A DNA stretch of 64,000 bases from Arthrobacter sp. SLBN-122. Lineage in GTDB: Bacteria; Actinomycetota; Actinomycetes; Actinomycetales; Micrococcaceae. Shown piece after piece: positions 1 to 8,644 of this stretch (position 1 is the first letter of the stretch; the number at the start of each line of letters is the position of its first letter). Where the stretch lies: contig NZ_VFMS01000001.1 of the NCBI RefSeq assembly GCF_006715165.1, positions 2,480,001 through 2,544,000 on the forward strand. Direction: 5' to 3'. The position numbers and the translations under genes are program-made. The notes beneath the pieces are model-generated. The model was not told the origin of the DNA, did no database searches, and saw only the letters and a list, made by a program, of their open reading frames with translations.

Positions 1-1004
1 CCGAGTGGTCCGGGTCGACCCGCCTCATGCAGGGCAACCACGTAAACGTCTTCTACACGGCCACCACCTTCTACGACGTGGCTGAGCGGAACGCGGGCGG
101 CGGCGGGATTGCTCCCGACGCAGCCATCGCCAAGGCCCTGGGCAACATCCACGCGGACCAGAACGGCGTCACGTTCGACGGCTTCCAGCACACCAAACTG
201 CTGGAGCCGGACGGAAAGATGTACCAGACCAAGGCGCAGAACCCCGGCTTCGCTTTCCGCGACCCCTACACCTTCGCCGACCCGGCCCATCCGGGCAAGA
301 CCTTCATGGTGTTCGAAGGCAACACCGGCGGCAACCGCGGCGACTACCAGTGCAAGGGCGAGGACCTCGGCTACCAGCCGGGCGACCCCCACGCCGAAAA
401 CGTCAACGACGTCCAGAACAGCGGCGCGTACTACCAGACCGCAAACGTGGGCCTGGCCGTGGCGGACAACAAGGACCTCACCAAGTGGTCCTTCCTGCCG
501 CCCATCCTCTCCGCCAACTGCGTGAACGACCAGACGGAGCGCCCGCAGATCTTCATCCAAAATGAGGGCGGCAAGAACAAGTACTACCTGTTCACCATCA
601 GCCACCAGTTCACCTATGCAGCCGGCATGCGCGGTCCCGACGGCATCTACGGCTTCGTGGGCGATGGTGTCCGCTCCGACTACCAGCCCATGAACAACAG
701 CGGCCTGGCGCTGGGGTCCCCAACGGACCTCAACCTTCCCGCCAATGCCCCGGAGAGCCCGTCCGCCAAGCAGAACGGCCGGCAGTTCCAGGCATATTCT
801 CACTACGTCCAGCCCGGCGGCCTGGTGCAGTCCTTCATCGACAACGTCAACGGCGTCCGCGGCGGTTCCTTGTCACCGACGGTGAAGATCAACTTCCGGG
901 ACGTCGTATCCCAGGTGGACAGGAGCTTTGGCCGGAATGGCCTCGGCCCGTTCGGCTACCTGCCCACCAACGTCAGGGTTGGCGGTGAGGGCCTCTACAA
1001 GTAG
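1..1004 (+). CDS. Levansucrase/inulosucrase, GH68 (5' truncated)
   Basis: This is the C-terminal part of a secreted GH68 fructosyltransferase, which splits sucrose and transfers fructose to a growing fructan or to water. The frame is open from base 3, upstream of the window edge. It begins with EWSGSTRL, the block that follows the nucleophile region in this family. The RDPY motif near base 258 carries the transition-state-stabilising Asp. DQTERPQI near base 528 carries the acid/base Glu. About 333 codons are present, so the signal peptide and the catalytic nucleophile lie outside the window. A strong hairpin follows the stop. Family assignment is firm; levan versus inulin product cannot be decided. 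Confidence 0.93.
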   Translation, partial: EWSGSTRLMQGNHVNVFYTATTFYDVAERNAGGGGIAPDAAIAKALGNIHADQNGVTFDGFQHTKLLEPDGKMYQTKAQNPGFAFRDPYTFADPAHPGKTFMVFEGNTGGNRGDYQCKGEDLGYQPGDPHAENVNDVQNSGAYYQTANVGLAVADNKDLTKWSFLPPILSANCVNDQTERPQIFIQNEGGKNKYYLFTISHQFTYAAGMRGPDGIYGFVGDGVRSDYQPMNNSGLALGSPTDLNLPANAPESPSAKQNGRQFQAYSHYVQPGGLVQSFIDNVNGVRGGSLSPTVKINFRDVVSQVDRSFGRNGLGPFGYLPTNVRVGGEGLYK

Positions 1005-1043
1005 GCCCGCACCGCACCCGCCGCTCCACGCGGCACTGATTCA

Positions 1044-1071
1044 GGCGGGGAGTCCTTTAGGGCTCCCCGCC
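1044..1071 (+). terminator. Hairpin terminator after GH68 gene
   Basis: A 9-bp perfect stem, GGCGGGGAG with CTCCCCGCC, encloses a 10-nt loop. It lies 40 nt after the levansucrase stop, and a short T-containing stretch (ctgttccttct) follows. It separates the levansucrase from the Asp23 operon. Confidence 0.75.
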
Positions 1072-1196
1072 TGTTCCTTCTAACCGGGTTGTTCCCCGCC
1101 GGGACGTCCCAATTCCCTGGCGGCGGCCCGCGGACTTTCCAGCCCATCTGCCGCGGGCTGGGGATAGGGTGGAAACAACAGAAGGGGGAGTGCCTG

Positions 1197-1646
1197 ATGG
1201 AATACCAGAACCCACAACCCGTGGTGCCAAACCGTCCCGTCGCAAGCCCGGCGCAGGGTCCGGGCCGGACGGTAATTTCAGAGACTGCCGTGGCAAAGGT
1301 GGCGGGAATCGCCGCGCGTTCGGTTCCCGGCGTCTACTCCCTGGGTTCGGGCCCGTCCCGTGCCCTGGGCGCCATCCGCGACGCTGTGGGAAGTTCCGAC
1401 CACGCTGCCGGCGTCCACGCGGAAGTGGGCGAAACGCAGGTAGCTGTTGATATCACCCTGGTGGCAAGTTACGGCACACCGCTTCATGCACTTGCCAATG
1501 ATGTCCGGGCCGCTGTTTACCGCGCCGTCGAGGAACTGGTGGGGCTGCAGGTCATCGAAGTAAATGTGGAGATCACAGACGTCTACGTGCCGCCGCCGGT
1601 CAAGACCACGGCGCCCGCTGCACCTGAACGGGAGGCGCTGCTGTGA
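1197..1646 (+). CDS. Asp23/Gls24 family envelope stress protein
   Basis: This 149-residue protein has the Asp23/Gls24 fold signature: TVISETAVAKVAGIAARSVPGVYSLG near the N terminus, then VAVDITLVASYGTPLHALANDVRAAVYRAVEEL, ending in a VNVEITDVYV strand. In Firmicutes Asp23 is a membrane-associated protein tethered by AmaP and tied to cell-envelope stress. The start at 1197 is chosen because GGGGGAG at 1184-1190 sits 6 nt upstream; an open frame continues further 5' without a ribosome site. It is the first gene of a five-gene run whose members overlap by 4 bp each, so co-translation is likely. Function in actinobacteria is inferred from the family. Confidence 0.88.
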   Translation: MEYQNPQPVVPNRPVASPAQGPGRTVISETAVAKVAGIAARSVPGVYSLGSGPSRALGAIRDAVGSSDHAAGVHAEVGETQVAVDITLVASYGTPLHALANDVRAAVYRAVEELVGLQVIEVNVEITDVYVPPPVKTTAPAAPEREALL

Positions 1647-1834
1647 ACCTCACCGTTGCGGGCACCGCTATGGGCGCCTTCGTGGCCTTCATGTCCCTGC
1701 AGTTCGGCCTGTGGGGCTTCCTTGTCTCCCTGCTTTTCATGGCCATCGGAGCGCTCCTGGGCCGTGCCGCCGAAGGGAAGCTTGACCTGCGCGGCGTGTT
1801 CGATGCCGTCACCGGCCGGCGCTCGTCCTCATGA
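1643..1834 (+). CDS. DUF2273-like small membrane protein
   Basis: This 63-residue protein consists of two short hydrophobic helices (about residues 5-20 and 22-42) and a basic tail ending in TGRRSSS. Small two-helix proteins of the DUF2273 type commonly sit beside Asp23 genes. The GTG start overlaps the stop of the preceding Asp23 gene by 4 bp and the next gene overlaps its stop in the same way. It is likely part of the membrane anchor complex for the Asp23 proteins; this is inferred from neighbourhood and topology, as the sequence has no catalytic motif. Confidence 0.8.
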   Translation: MNLTVAGTAMGAFVAFMSLQFGLWGFLVSLLFMAIGALLGRAAEGKLDLRGVFDAVTGRRSSS

Positions 1835-2211
1835 GCTCGCCCGCGCCCGTTGTGCGTGGGCAGGCGCTCAGCGGCCATAACCGGATCAGCACCCAGGCCC
1901 TGACAAGCCTTGCCAGAGCTGCCGCGGCCCAGGCCCTCGGCGTGGACGCCGAGGACGTGCGGGCGGACTGGACGGACGACGACGGCCTGCTGGCTTTGTC
2001 CCTCGTCAGCCCCATCAGCGTCCCGCCGTTGCAGTCCGTGGTACTGGATCCGGCAAGGGTGGAGGCGTTCGGCGGGTCCATCTGGGACCGCACTGTCAGG
2101 GCCAAGGCAAGCATCCTGGCCACGGTCTCGGCATTAAGCGGTTCCCGGCTGAGCCGTGTGGACATCCGCATCAGCGGGGCAAGGATCAGCACAGGAGGAC
2201 GGGTGCAGTGA
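1831..2211 (+). CDS. Asp23-like protein, second copy
   Basis: This 126-residue soluble protein has the layout of a diverged Asp23/Gls24 domain: an N-terminal helix with LTSLARAAAAQALGV, a strand region, then WDRTVRAKASILATVSAL followed by VDIRISGARI. It lacks a signal peptide and membrane segment. It overlaps both neighbours by 4 bp, so stoichiometric expression with the other envelope proteins is expected. Similarity to the first Asp23 gene is by pattern only and weak, so the family assignment is moderate. Confidence 0.7.
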   Translation: MSSPAPVVRGQALSGHNRISTQALTSLARAAAAQALGVDAEDVRADWTDDDGLLALSLVSPISVPPLQSVVLDPARVEAFGGSIWDRTVRAKASILATVSALSGSRLSRVDIRISGARISTGGRVQ

Positions 2212-2846
2212 GCAGCACAGTGGAAGACCGCCGGGCGGACAGCGCACAGGGCAGAAGCAATGGGCCGGACATGCGCAGGATCGTCCACCGCGAGACCCAT
2301 TCCGCGCGGGCCGCGGTGTCCGTTGTTGCCGCTGTCCTAGTCCTGGTGCTGGCCGCATACGGTGTCCTCGAATCGGGAGTCCACGCCGTGGGTCAGCCGG
2401 CCTGGCTGATTGAGCCCCAGGTGGCGGCCCAGCGCATCGTGGATCTTCCTGCCGGAACCTCACCGCTGTTGCTTGCCGCGCTCGGTGCAGTGCTGGCAAT
2501 GGTGGGCCTGATCTTCCTTCTTAACGGCATCCTCCCGGGAAAGCGGGCCCGCCATCTCCTCACCGGCGCACGTGGGGAGAGGCTCCCGGCCGTGGTGGTG
2601 GACGACGAGGTAATAGCGTCCTCCCTCGCCCGCCGCGCCAGGCTCGCCGCCAACGTCACTCCCGAACAGGTCATGGTGGTGGTTTCCCAGCGGCAGGTGC
2701 TGGTCAACGTCCGGCCCACCTCCGGTGTTCCCGTGGACCAGGACAGGGTGCTTGAAGCCGTCCGCGACGAACTGGACCAGATGCTGCTGGAACCTGCACC
2801 GGTTCCCCGCGTCAATGTCACTGCTTCCGGGGTGATCGGAGCATGA
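2208..2846 (+). CDS. Membrane protein of Asp23 cluster (DUF6286-like)
   Basis: This 212-residue protein has two membrane helices, about residues 33-56 (AAVSVVAAVLVLVLAAYGVL) and 84-107 (LLLAALGAVLAMVGLIFLLNG), with a short extracytoplasmic stretch between them. A soluble C-terminal domain of about 100 residues follows, with VDDEVIASSLARRARLAANV and VNVRPTSGVPVD. That topology, together with its place in the Asp23 operon, fits the DUF6286 type of actinobacterial envelope protein. The GTG start overlaps the preceding stop. No enzymatic motif is visible. It probably serves as a docking partner for the Asp23 proteins, which is an inference from context. Confidence 0.75.
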   Translation: MSSTVEDRRADSAQGRSNGPDMRRIVHRETHSARAAVSVVAAVLVLVLAAYGVLESGVHAVGQPAWLIEPQVAAQRIVDLPAGTSPLLLAALGAVLAMVGLIFLLNGILPGKRARHLLTGARGERLPAVVVDDEVIASSLARRARLAANVTPEQVMVVVSQRQVLVNVRPTSGVPVDQDRVLEAVRDELDQMLLEPAPVPRVNVTASGVIGA

Positions 2847-3454
2847 ACAGCACGCCCGCGCTGCTCAACCGCATCCTGCTCACCGTGCTGGGCCTGATCC
2901 TGCTGGGGGTGGGCGTCCTTCTGGTGCTGCTGGCCACCCTTCCTCCGGTGGCTTCCTGGTGGCACTCCTGGTCCGCCGGGGCGTGGAGCGGCATTAACCG
3001 GCTCTTCGACTCGACCCGGTTCCCCGGCCGGCCGGAAAGCTGGCTGTGGATCGTGGCCGCACTGGCGCTCCTGGCACTGATGGGGCTGATGGTTGCCTGG
3101 ATTGCGCAGCAAGGAAAAGGGCGGTCAAACCTGCTGGCCGCCGAATACGATCCCGGCGACACCCCGGGCGATGTCCGGATTGGCGGCGGGGTAGCGGAGC
3201 AGGCGTTGCGGCAGGCCCTCGAGGGACGGCCGGACCTTGCCGGTGCAACCGTGACCACCTACGACGTGAAAGGTTCGCTGGCGTTGAAGGTACGCCTGCT
3301 GCCGCGCCAAGGGGTGGCCCCACACCTGCTCGCAGCCGAGGTCGCTGGGCTGCTGGCCGCCCTGGAAACTGTCGTGGGCAAGGAGACCCCCGTCCTCATC
3401 CACATCGGGGCAGGGGCGCGGACCCGCTTCGGCCGCGCCGAGCGGGTCCGCTGA
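2843..3454 (+). CDS. AmaP-like Asp23 membrane anchor
   Basis: This 203-residue protein has two N-terminal membrane helices, residues 11-35 and 67-90, connected by a roughly 30-residue outer loop. The cytoplasmic C-terminal domain carries GGGVAEQALRQALEGRPDLAGATV and LKVRLLPRQGV, a pattern resembling an Asp23-type fold. This is the architecture of AmaP, the alkaline-shock membrane anchor that recruits Asp23. It is the last gene of the operon and overlaps the previous gene by 4 bp. Its stop lies 13 bp from the convergent glucosidase stop, with no room for a separate terminator. Confidence 0.78.
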   Translation: MNSTPALLNRILLTVLGLILLGVGVLLVLLATLPPVASWWHSWSAGAWSGINRLFDSTRFPGRPESWLWIVAALALLALMGLMVAWIAQQGKGRSNLLAAEYDPGDTPGDVRIGGGVAEQALRQALEGRPDLAGATVTTYDVKGSLALKVRLLPRQGVAPHLLAAEVAGLLAALETVVGKETPVLIHIGAGARTRFGRAERVR

Positions 3455-3467
3455 AGCCTTTTTGCCG

Positions 3468-5273
3468 CTACACCCTCTGCAGGTACACGGTGCAGTCCAC
3501 GGGGACCTCCCGCATTCCGGCCCAGTCTTCGGCAGGTCCAGGGCCGCTGGACAGCACCACGGCGTAACCTTCGGGCACGGGGGCTGAGGCGAAGCCCATG
3601 TTGGACAGCACCACCACCTGGCCGTTCCGGAAGGCCAGCAGCCCGCTGTCCGGCGCGTGCCCGTCAGTCCACTCCACGCTGCCGCGGCCCAGCTGCCGGG
3701 CTGACCTGAAGGCCAGCGCGGCCCGGTATAGCTCCAGCGTTGAGCCCTCCTCGCCGTCCTGCTGGTCGGCGGCCAGGGGACCGAAACTTTCCGGCTGGGG
3801 GAGCCACGGTGCGGGAACGTCCCCGGACAGATCTTCAGAGAAACCGAAACCGGGTTGGTCCGCAGCCCACGGCAGCGGGACGCGGCAGCCGTCCCGGCCG
3901 ATCTCGGCACCCTGGGTGCGGAAAAAGGTTGGGTCCTGCCTGGCGGAGTCGGGAAGGGTCGTGTGCTCCGGAAGGCCCAGTTCCTCGCCCTGGTAAAGGT
4001 AGGCCGACCCCGGAAGAGCCAGCGCAACCAGCGTGGCCGCCCGTGCCCGGGCAAGGCCCAGGGCCGGATCGGGTTGTTCGTCTCCAGCGCCGATGCCCTT
4101 GGGGAACGTGGTGGGATCCTTAAGCCCAAAGCGCGTGCTGTGCCGGACTGTGTCGTGGTTGCTGAGGACCCAGGTGCATGGCGCCCCCACGGATGCTGCC
4201 GCTGCCAGGGATGCCTCGATGGCCTCAGCCATGCGTTCGGCGTCCCAACCGGCCAGCAGGAAATCGAAGTTGAAGGCCTGCTGCATCTCATCGGGCCGGA
4301 CATACCTGGCCAGCCGCTCGGCCGGTTCCACCCAGGCCTCGGCCACCATCATCCGGTCCCCGCCGTATTCTGCCAGGACCCGGTTCCAGTCGCGGTAGAT
4401 GGCATGGACGCCGTCCTGGTCGAAGAACGGTGACGGCGGATACATCGGGGAGACAGCCCGGTGCGGTTCCTCGGCGTCGGTGTGGGCGTGTGGAGCATCG
4501 CCGGGCAAGTGGCTCTCCCGGCGCAGAGCGGAAGTTCCTTCCACCATCGCAGCTGCTCCCTCCCAATCCGGAAGTCCTGCCTCCTTGACCAGGCCGTGGG
4601 CAACGTCCACACGGAAGCCGTCCGCGCCGCGGTCCAGCCAGAAGCGCAGTACCGAACGCATCTCCTCGTGTACTTCCGGGTTCTCCCAGTTCAGGTCCGG
4701 CTGCTTGGTGTCGAAGAGGTGCAGGTACCACTGGCCGGGAGATCCGTCCGCCCCGGTCACGCGGCTCCAGGCGGGCCCGCCAAAAATGGATGTCCAGTTG
4801 TTGGGTGCCCGCCTTCCGTCACCGGATCCCGGCACCTCATCCTTGCCTTCGCGGAAGATGTAGCGGTCACGTGCAGGACTTCCCGGCGCTGCCGCCAGCG
4901 CTTCCCGGAACCAGGCATGCTCGTCCGAAGTGTGGTTGGGCACCAAGTCAACGATGACCTTCAGTCCGCGGCGGTGAGCTTCCTGCAACATGGCGTCGAA
5001 GTCCGCCAGCGAACCGAATAGCGGGTCCACCTGCCGGTAGTCCGCAACGTCGTAGCCGCCGTCGGCCTGCGGCGACTTATAGAACGGCGACAGCCAGATG
5101 GCGTCCACGCCCAGCCCTTCGAGATAGGGTAGCCGGTCCCGGACGCCGCGCAGGTCGCCCATTCCATCACCGTTGCCGTCGGCAAAGGAGCGGGGGTAGA
5201 TCTGGTAGACAACGGCGTCGGCCCACCAGGGTGATGGTGTTGGGCGGGGCGCCGGAACGGATGTATCGGGCAT
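3468..5273 (-). CDS. Alpha-glucosidase / oligo-1,6-glucosidase, GH13
   Basis: This 601-residue cytoplasmic enzyme hydrolyses alpha-glucosidic bonds of maltose-, sucrose- or isomaltose-type sugars. The GH13 motifs are all present: DLVPNH (109-114), GFRVDVAHGL with nucleophile Asp223, AEAWVEP with acid/base Glu312, and SNHDTVRHS with transition-state Asp374. The length fits the family and there is no signal peptide. A GAGGGG ribosome site precedes the ATG. It is divergent from the binding-protein gene of an ABC sugar importer; the shared intergenic region holds a cre-like operator, so it probably digests what that transporter brings in. Exact substrate is not decided by the sequence. Confidence 0.9.
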   Translation of the reverse strand: MPDTSVPAPRPTPSPWWADAVVYQIYPRSFADGNGDGMGDLRGVRDRLPYLEGLGVDAIWLSPFYKSPQADGGYDVADYRQVDPLFGSLADFDAMLQEAHRRGLKVIVDLVPNHTSDEHAWFREALAAAPGSPARDRYIFREGKDEVPGSGDGRRAPNNWTSIFGGPAWSRVTGADGSPGQWYLHLFDTKQPDLNWENPEVHEEMRSVLRFWLDRGADGFRVDVAHGLVKEAGLPDWEGAAAMVEGTSALRRESHLPGDAPHAHTDAEEPHRAVSPMYPPSPFFDQDGVHAIYRDWNRVLAEYGGDRMMVAEAWVEPAERLARYVRPDEMQQAFNFDFLLAGWDAERMAEAIEASLAAAASVGAPCTWVLSNHDTVRHSTRFGLKDPTTFPKGIGAGDEQPDPALGLARARAATLVALALPGSAYLYQGEELGLPEHTTLPDSARQDPTFFRTQGAEIGRDGCRVPLPWAADQPGFGFSEDLSGDVPAPWLPQPESFGPLAADQQDGEEGSTLELYRAALAFRSARQLGRGSVEWTDGHAPDSGLLAFRNGQVVVLSNMGFASAPVPEGYAVVLSSGPGPAEDWAGMREVPVDCTVYLQRV

Positions 5274-5299
5274 TTGGTTCCCCTCTGGTAACTTTTTGA

Positions 5300-5313
5300 T
5301 GTAAACGCTTGCA
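5300..5313. promoter_or_regulatory. cre-like LacI-family operator
   Basis: TGTAAACGCTTGCA matches the palindromic LacI/CcpA-type consensus TGNAANCGNTTNCA at every defined position. It lies between the divergent glucosidase and binding-protein genes and overlaps the -35 box of the latter. The LacI-family gene at 9031 is the obvious candidate to bind it. Confidence 0.8.
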
Positions 5314-5338
5314 TTCCCGGCAGCAACCTTACTAGTGT
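5309..5338 (+). promoter_or_regulatory. Promoter of sugar ABC operon
   Basis: A -35 box TTGCAT (5309-5314), 18-bp spacer and -10 box TAGTGT (5333-5338) precede the binding-protein gene by about 75 nt. The -35 lies inside the cre-like palindrome, so a bound LacI repressor would block polymerase. Confidence 0.55.
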
Positions 5339-5413
5339 GATGGTCACCACATCAACCTCACCTAGCAAGCGCACTGTCGACTTACTTGTCACTCAGCGAG
5401 GAGCTTCAAGCTA

Positions 5414-6703
5414 ATGAAAACCCCGAGATTCCTGCTTCCGGCTGCCACTGCCGGCATTCTGGCCCTTACGTTGTCCGCCTGCGGCGGTGGAGGTGGAGGT
5501 GGCACCACGGGCGGTGGTGGCAGCGATGCTGACGCCAACCTCGACGGCCGCGGCCCCATCACCTACGTCCAGGGCAAGGACAACAACAATGTTGTGCGCC
5601 CCTTCATTGAGAAGTGGAACGCGGCGCACCCTGATGAAAAGGTCACGTTCAAAGAGCAGACCGACCAGGCCGACCAGCAGCACGACGACCTCGTCCAGCA
5701 TTTCCAGGCCAAGCAGTCCGACTATGACGTGGTCAGCGTCGACGTTGTGTGGACGGCCGAGTTTGCAGCCAAGGGGTGGCTGCAGCCGCTGAAGGACAAG
5801 ATGGCCATCGACACTTCCAAGATGCTCAAGGCGCCGGTGGAAGCAGCATCCTATAAGGGCACGCTCTACGCTGCACCCAAGGATTCCGACGGCGGCATCC
5901 TCTTCTACCGCAAGGACCTGGTCCCCAACCCGCCCAAGACCTGGGACGAGATGATGGGAATGTGCTCCATCGCCAAGCAGAACAACATGGGCTGCTATGC
6001 GGGGCAGTACAGCAAGTATGAGGGCCTCACGGTGAATGCTTCCGAGGCCATCAACTCTGCCGGCGGTTCCGTCCTGGGCAAGGACGGCAAGCCGAACCTG
6101 AACACGCCGGAAGCCAAGGCCGGCCTGGAGAACCTGGCCAAGGCATACGCGGACGGCAACATCCCCAAGGAAGCCATCACCTTCAAGGAAGAGGACAGCC
6201 GCCAGGCTTTCCAGAGCGGCAAGCTGCTGTTCCTGCGCAACTGGCCCTACGTCTACAGCCTGATGAGCACTGAAGGCTCGTCTGCCGTAAAGGACAAGTT
6301 CGGCATGGCGCCCCTGCCAGGCAAGAATGGCCCCGGTGCTTCCGCCCTTGGCGGGCATAACGCAGCCATCAGTGTGTATTCCAAGAACAAGGCCACGGCC
6401 TTGGATTTCATCAAGTTCATCGAGACCGAGGAAAACCAGAAGTTCTTTGCGAACCAGGCCTCGCTTGCTCCGATCCTGACGTCACTGTACGAAGACCAGG
6501 CACTCGTGGCCAAGCTGCCTTATCTGTCTGTTCTCCAGACCTCGATCCAGAACGCAGTACCGCGTCCCGTGACGCCGTTCTACCCGGCAGTCACCAAGGC
6601 AATCCAAGAGAACGCATACCCGGCCATCAAGGGAGAAAAGTCAGTGGAAAGCGCGCTTACTGATATGCAGAAGTCCATCGAATCCGCTGGTGCGGGACAG
6701 TAG
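5414..6703 (+). CDS. Sugar ABC transporter substrate-binding lipoprotein
   Basis: This 429-residue family-1 extracellular solute-binding protein has a lipoprotein signal ending in LTLSAC (Cys at about 23), then a Gly-rich linker. The mature domain has VVSVDVVWTAEFAAKGWLQP and APKDSDGGILFYRKDLV, typical of maltose/trehalose/alpha-glucoside binders. It captures the sugar outside the membrane and delivers it to the two permeases that follow. A good ribosome site (GAGGAG at 5398-5403) supports the ATG. No ATP-binding subunit is encoded nearby, so a shared MsiK-type ATPase elsewhere is likely, as known for many actinobacterial CUT1 importers. Confidence 0.9.
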   Translation: MKTPRFLLPAATAGILALTLSACGGGGGGGTTGGGGSDADANLDGRGPITYVQGKDNNNVVRPFIEKWNAAHPDEKVTFKEQTDQADQQHDDLVQHFQAKQSDYDVVSVDVVWTAEFAAKGWLQPLKDKMAIDTSKMLKAPVEAASYKGTLYAAPKDSDGGILFYRKDLVPNPPKTWDEMMGMCSIAKQNNMGCYAGQYSKYEGLTVNASEAINSAGGSVLGKDGKPNLNTPEAKAGLENLAKAYADGNIPKEAITFKEEDSRQAFQSGKLLFLRNWPYVYSLMSTEGSSAVKDKFGMAPLPGKNGPGASALGGHNAAISVYSKNKATALDFIKFIETEENQKFFANQASLAPILTSLYEDQALVAKLPYLSVLQTSIQNAVPRPVTPFYPAVTKAIQENAYPAIKGEKSVESALTDMQKSIESAGAGQ

Positions 6704-6710
6704 TTCTGCC

Positions 6711-7748
6711 ATGGCAACCGAACTAGGCCCGACGCCGGTTAAGAAGCCGGCGTCGGGCGGTACCCCCGTCCATCAGGCGCCCAAGGGCGTAGGGGAGGAC
6801 AATAGGATTGCAAGCCAGGGCCGGTGGGCATCCTGGCTCCTGGCCCCCACCATCGTCGCGCTGGGCGTAGTGATCATTTACCCCATCATCAGCGCCATCG
6901 TCATGTCCTTCCAGAAGGACGCCGGCCTGGATCCCGCCACCGGCCTCTTCACCGCCGGCGGCTCGGCGGGCATCCAGAACTACGTGAACTGGCTGGCGCA
7001 GCAGTGCTCGGCGCCGGGCGGCGGAACCGTAGCCTGCCCGCCGGGCACACTGGGCGGCCAGTTCTGGTCCGCCACCGCCACCACGTTCTTCTTCACGATC
7101 GTGACGGTAACGCTGGAGACCGTCCTGGGCTTCTGGATGGCCATGATCATGGCCCGCACGTTCCGCGGACGCAGCCTGGTCCGTGCCGCCGTACTGGTGC
7201 CCTGGGCCATCCCCACGGCCGTGACGGCCAAGCTGTGGTTCTTTATCTTCGCCTTCGAAGGCATTGCCAACAAGCTGTTCAACACCACCATCCTGTGGAC
7301 AGGCAGTGAGTGGCCTGCCAAATGGGCTGTCATCATCGCGGACGTCTGGAAGACCACGCCGTTCATGGCACTGCTGATCCTGGCCGGCCTGCAGATGATT
7401 CCGGCGGAAGTCTACGAAGCAGCGAAAGTGGACGGCACCACTGCCTGGCAGCGGTTCCGCCTGATCACCCTGCCGCTGGTCAAGCCGGCGCTGATGGTGG
7501 CAATCCTGTTCCGTACCCTGGACGCACTGCGCATGTTCGACCTGCCCTACATCCTCACCGGCGGTGCGAACAACACCACCACCTTGTCCATCCTGGTGAT
7601 TAACCAGATCAGGCAAGGGTTCAATTCGGCCGCCGCGCTGTCCACCATCACCTTCATCATCATCTTCCTCGTCGCCTTCATCTTCGTCCGCTTCCTCGGC
7701 GCCAACGTGGTTGAGCAGAGCGGCGCCACCGGAAAGGGGAAGAAATGA
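6711..7748 (+). CDS. Sugar ABC transporter permease, MalF type
   Basis: This inner-membrane permease of about 345 residues has six predicted helices. The cytoplasmic EAA loop reads EVYEAAKVDGTTAWQRFRLITLPLVKP, the coupling motif that contacts the ATPase. It forms the channel with the next gene product. The ATG at 6711 is preferred over a GTG at 6690 that overlaps the preceding stop, because GCGGGAC lies upstream only of the former, though its spacing (about 12 nt) is long. A large periplasmic insertion with SAPGGGTVACPPG holds two Cys residues that could form a disulfide. Confidence 0.88.
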   Translation: MATELGPTPVKKPASGGTPVHQAPKGVGEDNRIASQGRWASWLLAPTIVALGVVIIYPIISAIVMSFQKDAGLDPATGLFTAGGSAGIQNYVNWLAQQCSAPGGGTVACPPGTLGGQFWSATATTFFFTIVTVTLETVLGFWMAMIMARTFRGRSLVRAAVLVPWAIPTAVTAKLWFFIFAFEGIANKLFNTTILWTGSEWPAKWAVIIADVWKTTPFMALLILAGLQMIPAEVYEAAKVDGTTAWQRFRLITLPLVKPALMVAILFRTLDALRMFDLPYILTGGANNTTTLSILVINQIRQGFNSAAALSTITFIIIFLVAFIFVRFLGANVVEQSGATGKGKK

Positions 7749-8644
7749 CCACGGCAACAGCAGACGCCTCTGCCCTGCGGGCACGGCAGGACAAGGGCCG
7801 CAAAACTGCGCAGAACCGCGAGAAGTGGGCGCAGGGGCGCACCTACATCAGCGCCGCCGTCATCCTGATCTGGTGCCTGGCGCCGGCGTACTGGATGGTA
7901 GTCACGGCGTTCCGTGAGGTGGGCTTCACCTACGACACCTCGATCCTGCCCACCCACGTAACCCTGGACAACTTCAATACAGCCTTTGATACGTCCTTCG
8001 GCAACAGGTTCGGCCAGGCACTGCTGAACAGTGTTTTCATCGGCGGGGTGGTTACGGCCATCTCGCTGCTGATCGGCGTATTCGCGGCCTACGCCTTGGC
8101 CCGGCTGAACTTCCGGGGCAAGTTCCTGGTACTCGGCTTCATCCTGGGAGCGTCCATGTTCCCCGGCGTCGCCCTGATCACCCCGCTCTTCCAGCTTTTC
8201 ACCAACATCGGCTGGATGGGCAGCTACCAGGCTCTGATCATCCCCAACATCTCCTTCGTCCTCCCGCTGACGGTCTACACCATGACCTCGTTCTTCCGGG
8301 AAATGCCGTGGGAACTGGAGGAATCGGCGCGCGTTGACGGCTGCACCCAGGGCCAGGCCTTCCGCAAGGTCATCATGCCCCTGGCAGCACCGGCGATCTT
8401 CACCACGGCCATCCTGGCCTTCATTTCCTCATGGAATGAGTTCCTGATCGCCAGCCAGCTGTCCAGCGACGCAACCCAGCCGGTGACGGTGGCCATCGCC
8501 AACTTCGCCGGTGCCCAGCCCAACCAGATCCCGTACACGGCCATCATGGCCGCGGGCACCATCGTCACCATCCCGCTGGTGATCCTGGTGCTGGTGTTCC
8601 AGCGCAAGATTGTCGCCGGCCTGACCGCTGGTGCAGTCAAGTGA
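7745..8644 (+). CDS. Sugar ABC transporter permease, MalG type
   Basis: This 299-residue integral membrane protein is the second half of the import channel. It has six helices and the EAA motif PWELEESARVDGCTQGQAFRKVIMPLAAP near residue 190. It starts within the stop of the MalF-type gene (4-bp ATGA overlap), which indicates translational coupling. The N-terminal cytosolic extension of about 35 residues is rich in Ala, Arg and Lys. Substrate is taken to be the same alpha-glucoside handled by the binding protein and the GH13 enzyme. Confidence 0.9.
   Translation: MTTATADASALRARQDKGRKTAQNREKWAQGRTYISAAVILIWCLAPAYWMVVTAFREVGFTYDTSILPTHVTLDNFNTAFDTSFGNRFGQALLNSVFIGGVVTAISLLIGVFAAYALARLNFRGKFLVLGFILGASMFPGVALITPLFQLFTNIGWMGSYQALIIPNISFVLPLTVYTMTSFFREMPWELEESARVDGCTQGQAFRKVIMPLAAPAIFTTAILAFISSWNEFLIASQLSSDATQPVTVAIANFAGAQPNQIPYTAIMAAGTIVTIPLVILVLVFQRKIVAGLTAGAVK

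Noticed and set aside
5487..5530. Gly-rich run after the lipobox of the sugar-binding protein as a repeat element
   Set aside because: It is the flexible linker coded by GGN codons, common in actinobacterial binding lipoproteins.
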